The notes under the pieces: generated by a model
The model's database searches: none
What the model was told of the DNA's origin: nothing
What the model saw: the letters and a program-made list of their open reading frames with translations, nothing else
Source: Medicago truncatula
Taxonomy: Eukaryota; Streptophyta; Magnoliopsida; Fabales; Fabaceae
Reading direction: 5' to 3'
Length of the DNA: 64,000 nt
Assembly: GCF_003473485.1 (NCBI RefSeq)
Contig: NC_053044.1
Coordinates: forward strand, 23,805,591 to 23,869,590
In this document: positions 1 through 12,300 of the stretch, piece by piece
Numbering within the stretch: the first letter of the stretch is position 1
How the letters are laid out: each line of letters starts with the position of its first letter
Program-made: the position numbers and the translations under genes

Positions 1-315
1 TTGGGGGAGACAGAATTCAGCAACTGTTGTGTTGTTGTTGTTCATGGGGTTTGGATTTTTTAGGATCATAATGGAAGATTAGGATGCTTGTTCTTGCTGA
101 TGAACAAACATGTTCGTAAAGATGACATGATTAATTGATTTCACACAGTTTTTTTTATTAAATTAAAAATAAATGTTTTTTAATTTCAAAAATAAGTTTT
201 TTGATTTATTAAAATGATTTTTTAAATAGTAAAAAAATATAACATTTTCCATCTAGATGCCATGTATACAAGTTTGTACAGTCAGCACATGCCACATAAG
301 CAAAAATGAGTCAAA

Positions 316-570
316 TCAGCAAGAAAGTGGGTTCAGGGACCTTTTTAAAAAACAAAAAAATTTGCAGGGTCCTTTGTACTATTTTGCTATGTAACGAATC
401 TTATTCTAGCATTCCTTGTGCTGGTTAAGATTCATTGTGATTTTAATAAATTTCATTTTAGCTTCTTCAAAAAAAAAAAATTTGCAGGGCTGGAATTCAA
501 AATTTTTATTTGTCAGGGACCAAAATCCAAACTCGCTATATTTGCAGGGATCAAAAACATATTTTAGCCT
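316..570. mobile_element. Degenerate Mutator-type MITE remnant
   Basis: The right end carries the same terminal motif (tttgcaggga..., ending in ttttagcc) as the elements at 25885-27763 and 59366-59737, and 316-350 matches their subterminal 'cagggac...aaaaaatttgcaggg' stretch. No left terminus or target duplication could be found, so this is read as a truncated or decayed copy. The short ORF over it is not a gene. Confidence 0.6.
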
Positions 571-832
571 AAAAATAATGTATTTGGTAAAATTAGTTGT
601 TGAAGTGGCTCATAAGTATAAAAGGACATGTTATTTTTAAGGAGAATGTTAACCAGTGCCCCTAGGGCATTCGTTAAGTAACTAAAAGAGGTAAGATTTT
701 ATTAAAAAGTGGTGTAATAATTAGTTAATCAAAAGTAACAGTTTATATTTCCAAAACAATTTTTCTACTTTTGAATTCCTTAAAACACACACATTTTTTT
801 GTAATGTATTTATTTTTTAATATTTTAATTTA

Positions 833-1603
833 TAGTTAAGACTATTAAATTTATGAGTTTCTCAAAAACATTTTGAGACAAGGTTAACACAACTAATAAA
901 TACATTTCATATTTGATTATAGGAGAGTAACATAATCGGTGAAGTTTAGCATGGGAAAGGCTAATTTTTCCCACCATGGGAAAGTTAGTTTTTAACCATT
1001 AGATCAAATCAAGAACACATCCTTACCATACTCCCTCATCACTAGATTTTGTAATTTTATTATTTTAAAACCATTTTTTAAAAACAAAAAATATATTTCG
1101 AAATTAAAATAAACATTTAAAAATAAAAAATAAACTTAATTTTGGAAATTAATTTTCCAAATTTTTTTTTTGAGCAAGTTTTTTTCAAAAAACTTAATTA
1201 AATCTTCGAAAATCATAATTAAATTTTTTGAAAACAAGTTTATTTCAAAAAGTTTATTTATATTTTTTAAAATTTTGGAAAATTAATTTCCATATTTTTA
1301 AATTATTTTTTATTTTTATATGTTTATTTTAATTTCAAAATATATTTTTTGTTTTTAAAAAATGGTTTTAAAATAATAAAATTACAAAATCTAGTGATGA
1401 GGGAGTATGGTAAGGATGTGTTCTTGGTTTGATCTAATGGTTAAAAACTAACTTTCCCATGGTGGGAAAAATTAGCCTTTCCCATGCTAAACTTCACCGA
1501 TTATGTTACTCTCCTATAATCAAATATGAAATGTATTTATTAGTTGTGTTAACCTTGTCTCAAAATGTTTTTGAGAAACTCATAAATTTAATAGTCTTAA
1601 CTA
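833..1603. repeat. Large foldback (inverted repeat), ~340-bp arms
   Basis: The sequence from 833 to about 1170 reappears as its reverse complement from about 1265 to 1603, with only scattered differences. The arms are separated by an AT-rich loop of about 100 bp. There is no ORF. Inference: a foldback MITE or Mutator-type non-autonomous element; a clear target duplication was not found. Transcription through it would give a long hairpin RNA. Confidence 0.85.
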
Positions 1604-3997
1604 AAATACATATAAACCTTTAATAGGTACTTATTTTGAAATTTAGGATGTCACAGCTAGAGCTTTTTGGAGAAAGGCTTGTTTGCCTTGAAGGTTACAT
1701 AATTCACCGATAATGGGAAACTAGAGTAATGTTAGCAGCACGTTCTTTTAAATACTCACTCTTTTATTGGTTTAAATTATTGTTGATATATACTTTAAAA
1801 ACTAAACATACATAAAGTGGTGGAACATACATCGATTCCTTCAAATAAAAGAATGAATATTAAAGAGAATCGAAAAGTGGGTGTTGCTAGCGAAGCTAAT
1901 ATCTCGACAAGAAGATAAAATTTCGTTGTGTTACTTTACAACACATCTCACGAAATTTAAATAGTTAAGATTAAGAATGAACCACATACATCCTTAGAAA
2001 TTATTATGTTCAAGAGAGAGACATACTACTAATAAGGATTGTGTTTGAAAATTAAGACACATCTTATGGGGAAATTTGTGGTTTGGAATCAAACAATTTG
2101 CCTAAAAATATGTGCGAGCAAATATTTAGCATCCTTTTACTTAGCCTCTCTCTGTATCTCTCTCCCTTGATTCTTCAAGAGAGATTAGATCTTGGATTGT
2201 AGTGGTGAATGCTCAAGAGAGATAACAATTTTTTTTTTGACATATGAGAGATAACAATTTTATTTCCCTTATTTATCTCTTTAAGTGGCCTATTTTAGGG
2301 AAATGTTAATAAGGAGGGGTTATCTAATTCATTTTTATGCTTGTTAGAGAAAGACCTTTTGGGGCGTGTGTGTGTATGATTTGATTTGATTATGTGTACT
2401 CATATTTGTTCCCGAAGAAAACCTTTCACATTTTGAAAAGTGTGTTGCCCAAAATGGCCTTAAAGGTTTGTGACTTGTGCTTTAATTTTTTTTTTTTTTT
2501 CTGTCATTAATAACCTCTTTGAGTCAATGTTAAAAATGTGCGATTTTAAGATTCAAAGTTTTTTTGCTTCCTTATTTTTTTGAGGCCGAAGCCTTAACAA
2601 AGTAGAGAAATTTTTTATTGTTCATATTTTTGTGATGAGAGAGTATTCTTGATTTTTATAATGAAATAACACTTGGTGTCATGTAAAATTTGTTAATATG
2701 AATTTATTTTATGACTTTGATGTGTATATGAAGAAAAAGTTTATAAACTCCTTAAAGTTTGAAAAATCAAATTATTTGACAACCTTTTAGAGGTGCAGCG
2801 ATTTTCTGATGAAAAATAATGAAATGAAATATTTAGGATATTATTGAAGTTATAATTCGATAGTTGATTTTGGAAATATTATTAAAACATGTGAGGTTAA
2901 GGTGGATTATTATTTTTTTATTTTTTATAAAATGTTATTTTGCCTAAGAAGGGAAAAACTTCATTTTTATGTTGTGAAAATGAGGATATGATATTTTGAA
3001 TTGAAAGGAAACTATGAAGGTTGATTATTTGATTTTGAGAAAAGCTTAAGACTTTTTTTTATAGAAGTTGGTTTCACACCAAATGGTTGAGTTTTTGAAA
3101 ATAAAATTTGGTACTAGATGTTTGGGAAGTTTTGAGAATTCTATGATTTTACATTGAAGTATGAAGATTTATGAATCTATAATTTTTGGAAATGGAGTTT
3201 TGATTGAGTTTTGAAACTATAAATACCAGTCCTTGATGTTCTTGAAATACTTGTTGAAAACAAAAGATGTCCTAATTTGTTAAGGAGGAGTTGTGAGGTA
3301 ATGAAACTTTTTAAAGACCGATTTATTCAGAGGATCAATTTCACTGTCCACTAGTAGGAGAGCCATTTAAAGTTAGAGCAAAGCTATTTATGGACTAACA
3401 CATGAAAATTGATACCAGAAGTATTTGAACTTGAGATCTTAAAAAAAACACACTCTAAAGTTTCAAATACCACCATGCCGACGGCTGTGATTTAACAAAT
3501 ACTACACTATCTCTTTTAAAAACATAGGGTGTTATAAGTCGATATATAATTTTATAGTGACAATTTTGTTTTCACTATCTTCTATCAAGGAACAAATGTA
3601 ACAATACTAATATAATAAAACACTTTTAAGGTTGCCAGAGAGATCAAATTGAAAGATCATAGAAGCATAAATGAAATTTTGAGAGAAATTATAAAAGTAC
3701 ATCATGATGTGCATATAAAATTATACACTTTGAAGTAATATAGAATTATTCTTCAACTTAATTGAATAGTTCCACGCATTCACAATTTAAAAAAAAAGGC
3801 ACTTCTGTTTATGTCAAATAAAAATAAAAGGATAGTTACTAATTTATTAGATAATGTGTATAAGAAAATTTGTAAATGGTATGAAGAAATGACTTATTGA
3901 ATATTTGTTGGCACCATTGCTTATAGCAAGAAACAAAGAAAGAAAGATTATAAAAGCTAATAAACAAATAAAAGCATGAAGAAAAAAAAAATTAAAC
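1604..3997. other. Intergenic AT-rich sequence, no gene seen
   Basis: No coding region with recognisable protein similarity was found on either strand. A possible decayed MITE lies at about 1727-1890, with loosely inverted ends (gttagcagcac / gtgttgctagc), but no target duplication was identified. The remainder is low-complexity A/T sequence. Confidence 0.6.
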
Positions 3998-4012
3998 ATA
4001 AATGCACAAATA

Positions 4013-4259
4013 GTTATTTTTTTTAATAAATAAATGCATCAAACTAAGTCCTAGCTTTAATTTTTTAATTTTATTAGCTTTACTCATGTTAGGTGTGTGG
4101 CTAACCAAGCTGAGCATTATTTAGCAATATTTGCTCTTTCATCCAATTCAAACTTTTTTTGGATCGAAGTAACTCCATCGTGTATTTCGACGAATGTGAC
4201 TTTTGATTTATTGCCTGAACCACTTTAATGAAATTGGTTTCATTTCAAAAAAATAAAAA
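4013..4259 (+). mobile_element. 5'-truncated LINE tail with 15-bp target duplication
   Basis: The insertion is flanked by exact copies of ataaatgcacaaata at 3998-4012 and 4260-4274. It ends in an A-rich tail (about 4246-4259). Frame 4085-4228 reads as the C-terminal end of a plant LINE RNase H domain (an ADxLA-like stretch followed by a FALSS/FFWIE-like stretch), then stops. Tail, target duplication and 5' truncation together indicate an L1-type insertion by target-primed reverse transcription. Confidence 0.8.
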
Positions 4260-4274
4260 ATAAATGCACAAATA

Positions 4275-5776
4275 ATTAGTACATAGAAATACTTCAAAAC
4301 ATGTATATTTTATAAAATTAGGTCATACATGTCTGCAAATCGATAGGATTCCACGTGATACAAATGGAAGAAAAAAACTATTGAAAATAGTTATCAAATT
4401 GATTTATATATGTTTTTTCTAACAAGTTTCTTTGAGTGTTCTTTAAAACAAGATATTACAAATCCACATCCAAACACAAATCTTAACAAACAACAAGTGC
4501 TAACAAGGACTTAAAAAGGAGATCAGAAGCATCTCATGGATATTTCAAAATTGAAGAACAAGATTGACCGAGGAAATACAAGATTAGAAGCAGATCTATG
4601 CTAATCTCATGAACGAAATTCTTAAAAAAAAATCAAATTAGACATCAAAAGCACTTCAAATTGCACATTAGAAGATTAGAATTGCAAATAAGAAACACTT
4701 TAGAATGACTAAACTAAAAAGTTCAAAATGGGTGTTTAACACTTATTCTCGTCTCAAATGTCAAGGTCAACGTTTTTTAAGAACAAAATAGAAGCAAGAT
4801 CAAAAGGACCTCAGAAAGAGAAATTTAAAAAATACCAAAAGGAATGATAATGTAACAAGGCCAAAAGTGCACAAGAATATGATAATCAAAGATCACATGA
4901 TGAGTGGCAAAGCACAAGGAATAAAAGCTAATTTCAAGAGTTACTTGATAATGAAGGCAAAACAATAAAGGACAAAAAAGTGTATATAAAGTCATAACAT
5001 CGTTCAAATGAGAAGATAATCTCTCTCACACAACAACCCTCAAATCTCCATCAGAATCAAATCCAAAAGATCAGAAGTAGAAAACCAATATTGCTTAAAA
5101 ATATCATAACTTCAAACTTGAGATTCATTCTCAAACATTAGATAGCAATCACAAATACACTCATGCCTAAACTATATCAACCACATATTAAACTTAGAGA
5201 GAAAAGATCATTTTGCGATCAAATTGATAATTGTTAGATCGAGATCATAAATAATTATGTAATCAGTTAAAAGCATTACTAATCCTATTTAAAAGTTTAG
5301 GTGGATTGTGTGGTTGGTTGCTAAAGTTAGAAGAGGTTGTCCAACACTTGAAAGGTCAGGTAGATCAATAAAAGAAGAGAAAAGAGTGTAGTTTGTTAGA
5401 GGGTACCTAAAGTACCATTATTGAAAAATACCATAGTTGTAGGGACTAAAATAGCCCATTAGGGTGAACCACGATAAGAGATTCCCCATCTTGATGAATT
5501 CCATTCATCAACAAGATTTAGACGATCTTGTCTTGAAGAGAATCAGGTAATAATATAACACTACTTTAGATGAAATATTATTTACTACCATTGATAAACA
5601 ATTTTAAGAGCTAAATAGTAAATTTTATGAGAAAGCAATGGATTTGTCACCTCTAAGTTGTGCTTTGGCTCATAAGGATAGTTATAAAGCTTTTAACATA
5701 TTGACAATGTTTTAACTCTTGTTGAAAAAAAATATAATCCCACGGTTGTGATATCAACTCTGGGAAATTCATTGAT
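4275..5776. other. Intergenic sequence, no gene seen
   Basis: AT-rich, with several in-frame stops in every frame. Short ORFs, such as the minus-strand one at 4825-5007, show no motif. The stretch ends where similarity to the copia 3' LTR begins at 5777. Confidence 0.55.
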
Positions 5777-6311
5777 GAAGTTACTTAGCGCGCAAGTTAT
5801 CTTAGTGCCTTTGTAATTTCACTTACATTTACATTTCATTTGTATTCACTAGTGCAGAAAACACCTTTTAAATCAGGTGAATTTGACTTTTTAAATCGGG
5901 TGATCATCCGATTTATAGGTAGCCGATTTAAAAAATTGTCTTGTTTTTAAGTCTGCCCCCTTTACCCGATTTAAAATCGTTTAATTTAAATCGGTTGAAC
6001 CGATCTAAAACCTTTTAATTTAAATCGGATAAACCCACTTAAAAAAGGGTTAACAAGGCATAAAAAATTTAGATTTTAAATCTGTTCAACCCATTTAAAA
6101 TCTCTCTATTTTTTTTTTTAAACACGATTATGGTGCAGAATTTAATATAATAACCAAAAATTTCATAAACTTAGCAACTAATATGAAATATCATATGAGC
6201 AAATTTCATATCAGACCTGTCAATGTTACAATATCAAACAAATCCAAAGTTACAATATCATAAAATTAAACAAAAGCTAAACATTGTTTCAAAACATAGT
6301 TATTGACATAA

Positions 6312-6407
6312 TTAAATTACATCAACTCTTTCCAAAATCAAACTTGCACAGCGTTCTTGAACTTTTGTCATTTCATCATCAGTAAACGGAGTTTCGTCTC
6401 CAAAAAT
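6312..6407 (-). pseudogene. Exon-like terminal coding fragment inside the CACTA element
   Basis: Read on the minus strand, a pyrimidine tract and AG acceptor (6408-6410) precede an open stretch of 31 codons ending in TAA (6312-6314). The peptide is acidic then amphipathic, with an FTDDEMTKVQERC core. I do not recognise the parent gene. It could be the last exon of a captured host gene or of an ancestral element protein; no upstream exon was identified. Confidence 0.4.
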
Positions 6408-7499
6408 CTGGAAAAAAAGAAGAAGTTAAGATAACATATTAGAATATGAAATTAACTTTAAAAAAAAAATAAGAAACACAAATGGTTGTAATATTTAGTT
6501 ACACACCATATTCCATGAGTCGGTAATGCCAGCTGATATAATGTTCAACATATATATCATTATAAAGTAGCCACACTCATAATTTTTTTAGGCAGACTTA
6601 ATTTTATGAGAGGTGATCATGCCCTGTATAATTATTTATATTCATTTTTTGATGTCTCACTTGCATTTTCCTTACATTAGTGTGTAGTGGATGATTTAGA
6701 AACAATCATTGCATATATTAAAATTGATATTGTATATTGAAATATTAATAAAAGCAAATTCATATTAGCGTCTCCAATTTTTAATAAAAGCATAGATACT
6801 TATGAAAATCAAGTAAGTCATGACGCAACGGTTGAACGTATAATAGAACTTAAGATGAAGAGAAGCATCCGCATGCTTCGTTTGACACGTGAGATGCTTT
6901 CATACATGGAAGATTCAGAAGCTTATGAAAACTATTTTAGTTGCATTATAGATGTGCTTCTTCTTTTACATGTTTATCAATGTATGTGTTACATTTTCGT
7001 TTTTTGTTTTTTATTGAAAGAGTGTGTTACAAAACTTTGATCAGTACAAAGTTTAGCACAATGTGTGTAACTGAGTTTAGTGAACTCAAGGATATCAAAA
7101 TAAATGAATAAGCATCTAACATTATAACATATGTGCCAATATGGTGTCGGTGTCAGACAAAGTTACGATTAAAATTTACCTAGAACAATTCAAAATCAAA
7201 AACGAAAATAAAAAATAATTAAACAATTGAAAAACACAGAGATTACAGGATTTACCTAGAAATTACGATTTCGCGGCGACGAAGACGGAACACGGTTTCA
7301 CGGCGACTCGGCGAATGTGCGATAGCTGCTGAGAAACAATTTCAAAACGAAAATCAAAACAAAAATACATAGATTGAAGTTAGTTGAAGAAGGATTTGAG
7401 TTATGTTACCTTTTTGAGCTGGAATTTGAGAGAGACAGAGATGGTGCAGAGAGAGAGAGATTGAGAGAGACAGAAATGGTGCAGTGTTTCACGATGGTG

Positions 7500-7840
7500 T
7501 TTCACGGTGGTTTGGGGTCTGAGCTTGGGTTTCACAGTGGTGGTTTGGGGATTGGGTTTCGATTGAGAATGGAGGAAAAGGGAGAACGATTGGGTTCGAT
7601 TGGGTTTTCACGGTGGTGGTTTGGTGGAGTTCGAATGAAATGGAAAAGGGAAAGTGAGTGGTAAGCAGAATTTGGTGGATTGGTGGAGTTGATTGAGTTA
7701 CGGTGGTGGGTTGGTGGTTCGATTGAGTTACGGTGGTGGTTTGGTGGTTCGATTGAAAGGGGGAAAGTAAAAAGGGAAAGGGAAAAGGGAAAAGGGAAAA
7801 GTGAAAAGGGAAAAGGGAAAAGTGGGGGGATAATGAAATG
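7500..7840. repeat. G-rich minisatellite tracts in the CACTA element
   Basis: Repeated ggtggtttggtgg/ttcgattgag units (about 7590-7760) are followed by gggaaaa repeats (7760-7830). Long ORFs on both strands here have strongly biased composition (S/P/F or W/G/R) and no domain, so they are rejected as genes. Confidence 0.75.
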
Positions 7841-8138
7841 TGAATTTTTTTTTGATAAATAGTTTTTAAATGGGGTGAAACAATTTAATATCATTAGTAG
7901 TTAAAAACTTTCCTTACACCCAGCTTTTTAAGTCATGTGGATAGCAAGCCATTTAAAATCCTAGATTTAATAAGTGTTTTTTGTACTAGTGATTGCATGT
8001 AGTTAGTTAGAGATCAGAGCTTCTATATAAGCTACTCTTGTAACTGTTTTCATCAATTAATCAATACATTCTCTCTCTTCTTTTTCTAGAGCTTCAAGCT
8101 TTATCCATGGTGATTTCCATGGTGATGTCAATCTTAGA

Positions 8139-8150
8139 TGGTATAAGAGC
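8139..8150 (+). other. Primer-binding site of the copia element
   Basis: tggtataagagc lies a few bases inside the 5' LTR and matches the usual initiator-tRNA-Met primer site (tggtatcagagc) with one change. Confidence 0.8.
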
Positions 8151-8341
8151 AAGTGAATCTTGCTCTGCTTCCGCACAATGAAGATAGAACGTTGTTTTGT
8201 TCGTCTTCCTCTTCTATGATTTTATCAATTCGTGTTTCATTGCGTTTTGTTTACTCTGTTTTTTTTAGAGATTTTCTCTCTTGTTCTTCTTCAACAATGT
8301 GATCTTTTCCTTCATTTTTCGATTGAATTTTTGGTTACACA

Positions 8342-9034
8342 ATGGTGAGAAACAACAATAACAATCAAGATCAAAGTCTTGATCCTTACTATGTTAATCC
8401 TTCAGAGAATTCTTCAACAGTTACGGTTACGCCTCAACTAACCGGTGAGAATTATCATGCGTGGTCCATGAAGATGCGAAGAGCTCTTGCTATGAAGAAC
8501 AAATTCAAGTTTTTTGATGGATCCATACCTATACCAGTAGAAGATGATCTACTGTATGCAGCTTAGGAAAGGTGCAATAATCTTGTTTATACTTGGATAA
8601 TCAATTCTATTTCGCCTTCAATTGCTCAAAGTGTAGTGTTCATAGAAAATGTTGTTGATATGTGAAATGATCTTAAAGATAGATTCATGAGAGGAGATAG
8701 AATTCGTGTAGCTGAGTTGCAAGAAGAAATAGCTAATTTGAAACAGGGAAGTAAGAAAGTTACTGAATTTTTCACTAATTTGAGAGGTTTATGGGAGGAA
8801 TTGGATCAGTACAGGCCAATGCCTCAATGCACATGTCCAATTCAATGTACTTGTTTGGCTGTGAGAAATAACAAAAGCTTTATAGCAGAAGATAGAATCA
8901 TCAAATTTTTGATGGGTTTAAATGAAGATTATCAAGGTGTAACATCACAAGTCTTGTTAATGGATCCTTTGCCTCAAATAAATAGAGTTTTCTCTATGGT
9001 AATGCAGCAAGAAAGGAAGATGCAATACAATGTA
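8342..9034 (+). pseudogene. Copia gag, N-terminal part, interrupted by the MULE
   Basis: From the ATG at 8342 the frame encodes a copia gag N-terminus, with the LTGENYHAWSMKMRRAL motif typical of plant Ty1-copia gag. The frame is broken by TAG at about 8564 and TGA at about 8662. It then continues through a gag (UBN2-type) region ending in a QQERKMQ-like stretch. At 9034 it is cut by the MULE; coding resumes in the same frame sense at 14456 after the duplicated 9 bp. Not functional. Confidence 0.88.
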
Positions 9035-9379
9035 GGCTAAATTAACCATTTGGTCCCTTAACTAATTCTTCGTTTTCGTTTTGGTCCCATAACTCCTAAA
9101 ATCACCAAATTGGTCAGTTAACTCCTATAACTTATGTCAAATTCGTCTGTCCGTGAAAACACTAACTGTGCCGTTAGAATCTGATTACGTGGCGCAGCCA
9201 GATTGGCAGCCAATGTGGCACGTATATAAAGGGTTTGTCTTTGGGTTTAGAGAGAGAAGTTATTCATATGGTTTTAGAAACAAGAGACTTTTAGAGAGAG
9301 AAGGGAGAATACGAATCATCAACAAGAAGAAGAAGAAATTCAAACCGGATTTTGCAAGGAACGATTCATCATCATCACC

Positions 9380-12300
9380 ATGGATTCATCAGACGATGAA
9401 GGGGAAGTTGCGATGCACCAGGTACATGTTTCTCTCTCTTTTAGGGTTTGTTGGTATTCCCGGTTTAGGGTTTTTGTTTGTGGGTCTTGAATGTGGTTTC
9501 TGGTATTTGTTTTGGTGGTTTCTGGTATTCATGTTGGTTTAGGATTAGGGTTTCACTTAAAAACAAAGTTGCAAACAAATTTTTAACAGATTTACGGTGT
9601 AAATGGGTGTAAGTGTATATTTTCTGGGTTTAAGTTGATTATTCGCTATTTTTTACAGGCAGAGGGTACTTTTCTGCTTGTACTTCACCATGGGGGGGAT
9701 TTTGTTGAGTGGAACCACAATGCATATGATGGCAAACACACTGTGTTAGAATGTGACCCTGATTACTGGAGTTATTTTTCTCTGTTAGCAACTATTAAGA
9801 GATTAGGGTATCCCATGATTTCAAGCATTTGGTACCATGACCCTAGTCTACTGGATAATTTAGTTAGGTTGAGAAGTGACAGAGGTTGTAGAAGGATGCA
9901 ACACATAGCAGAAGAGAATAATAGGGTTCATATGTATGTAATACACTCTGCAGATGAACCCTTTGCTAATCTGGACCCTTTAGATGAAGCCAATGCCTTC
10001 CCTATACCAAATCCTAGAGTTGTGATAGAGGAAATAGTAGATGATGCAGGAAATGTGGGAGGGCCAGTTATGAACCTTCCCATGCTTGAGTACCCAGTAG
10101 GCAATGTTGTTAGCATGGGAGAGGAAGACCAAAATGAGGGAAATGTTATTGGCATGGGAGAGGCAGACCAAAATGAGGGAAATGATGTAGTGTTTGAAAA
10201 TGAGGGAAATGCTTTTGATGTGGAGAATCATGGTGATGTGGAATGTGAGTTGGATGGTGGGGACAACAGTGTGGTTAATGAAGAGAATATTGTAATGGAT
10301 GGTGGGGCCCACTAAATTGAAAGAAACAAATGATGAGGGACCCACTATGTTGGATGGAGTGTTAAATAATGAAATAAATGTAGAGGGGGAATCTGTGGTT
10401 GTAAATGATTTTGGATCTAGTGGTTTGGGAAGACAAACTAATGAGGGGGTAGAAACTGCTGTGGAAGATTTTATTGGTGCATATTGGGTAGGTGAGGAAG
10501 GAGGAGAAGATAAAGGTGAAGATAGTGCTCTGCAACATAACTTTGATGATTCAGAGGAAGAGTTAGAGGTTGAAGATTGGGATGGTGTGGTAGGAGGTTA
10601 TGAATCAGAGGTAGTTAGTGACATTTTTGAAGGTGAGGGGAATATTGGGAATGTTGTTAATGAAGAAGCAATACAGGGAGATGTTGAAGCAGATCAGAAT
10701 GTGACTCAGGAAGTTGCATCTGAAGAAACTCAGACAGAACCTAGTGTGACTGCAGTGGCTAGTGGTAGTAAGCCAAAGAAAAAGAGGGGAAGACCAAGAG
10801 GAAAAAGAGTAGAACATACTGTGATTGAACCTGTGTTTGATGATGAGGTAGTGGATGAGCAAATTAACACAAACCAAACTATTGGTCAATCTAGCATAGT
10901 CAGAGTTGAGGAAGAGGAGTATAACAGTGATATGTTAGAGAGTGGACCTGAAAGTGAAGAGGAAGAGGAAAATGGTGGGAGTAAGCTTAAGTTTGCCACA
11001 TTTAAGAAACCTGAAAACATGCGTGACTGAGTGGGAGGTAGGGACTTATTTTGTGTCAAAGAAGGAATTTCAAGATGCTGTAAGAACATTTGCTGTACAT
11101 TCTGGCAGGAATTTAAAGTTTGATAAGAATGATAAAAGGAGGGTGAAGGTAATTTGTCGTGGGAAGAAGGGTTCATGTGAGAGTCAGATGCACTGTGTAA
11201 AAATACCAGGTGAGGAAACATGGCAATTGAGGAGGATAAAGGGTAAACACACTTGCAGTAGGGAGTACAAGCTAAGGATAATGAACTCAGATTGGTTGGG
11301 TGATAAGCTGCATTCAAGGGTGAAAAAGAATTCAAACTTGCAGTTAAAGACTATTGTGACTAGAGTTCATGAAAAATGGAACATGGGGGTGTGTTGGAGT
11401 AAGGCTTACAGAGCTAGAGGTAAGGCTATTGATTTGGTGGATGGATCCTTTAGGGAGCAGTACACCAGAATATATGATTATGCCCATGAGTTATTAAGAT
11501 CAAACAAAGAGTCAACTGTTTGTGTTACCAATAAACCATTCCAAGGCAATGAAGCAGACCTTGAGGCACTTGGAGCAGTTTTCTGTCCACATTTTGAAAG
11601 ACTATATATTTGTTTCAAAGGGTGCAAGGATAGTTTTTTTAACTGTAGGAGTGTTATTGGGCTTGATGGTTGTTTCCTGAAGGGTTACTATGGTGGGATG
11701 TTGCTCGCTGCTATTGGAAGGGATCCTAATGATCAGATGCTTCCAATAGCTTATGCTGTGGTGGAAGGAGAGACCAAGGAATCTTGGAATTGGTTCTTGG
11801 AGCTACTAATTGCTGATTTAGGTGGACCAAGACTATGTAAGACTTACACTTTTATTAGTGACCAACAAAAGGTAGTTTTACTTCATTATTGTCTTTTTAC
11901 TTGTTAGACTTTTTTTTCCTGTTTATTTAACAATCACAATTACATTGCAGGGTCTTTTGCCGACTATGGATGAGTTACTACCTGATGTTGATCAAAGGTT
12001 TTGTGTCAGGCATCTGTACAATAACTTTAGGAAAAAACATCCTGGGAAAAAGTTAAAGGAGTTGATGTGGAGGGCAGCAAAAGCAACTTATGAAAATGCA
12101 TTCATTGATGCCATGAAAGAGATCAAGGATATAAGGGAAGGAGCATATGAGTATCTCAAAAACATTCATGCCAAGCATTGGAGCAAACACAAATTCACTG
12201 GTGATCAAAAATGTGACACTCTGGTGAATAACATGTCAGAGACATTTAACTCAACTATTATCATAGCTAGAGGTAAGCCAGTGGTGACCATGTGTGAGGA

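Larger units (their letters stand above)
5847..7991. mobile_element. Non-autonomous CACTA (En/Spm) element
   Basis: The element begins cactagtgcagaaaacacc and ends with the imperfect inverse (ttttttgtactagtg). It is flanked by the 3-bp duplication att (5844-5846, 7992-7994). The intact 3' LTR at 20867-20882 shows the empty site with a single att. Subterminal short repeats around the theme 'aaatcggg/ccgattta' fill 5865-6090, as usual for CACTA ends. No TNPD-type transposase is seen. The interior holds one short exon-like piece (6312-6407) and a G-rich repeat region (7500-7840) on which several long but repetitive ORFs are only simple-repeat artefacts. Confidence 0.93.
5777..8130 (+). repeat. 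5' LTR of the copia element, split by a CACTA insertion
   Basis: 5777-5846 and 7992-8130 match the 3' LTR at 20805-21010 as one continuous sequence; the CACTA element accounts for the gap. A TATA motif (tatataa, 8024-8030) is shared with the 3' LTR and is the probable transcription start region. The exact 3' border is uncertain by about 5 bp (8130-8135). Confidence 0.85.

Noticed and set aside
1727..1890. Possible MITE with gttagcagcac/gtgttgctagc ends
   Set aside because: The inverted match is short and imperfect and no target duplication was found.
7374..7894. ORFs of 60-120 residues on both strands
   Set aside because: They are translations of the ggtggtttggtgg and gggaaaa repeats in the CACTA element.
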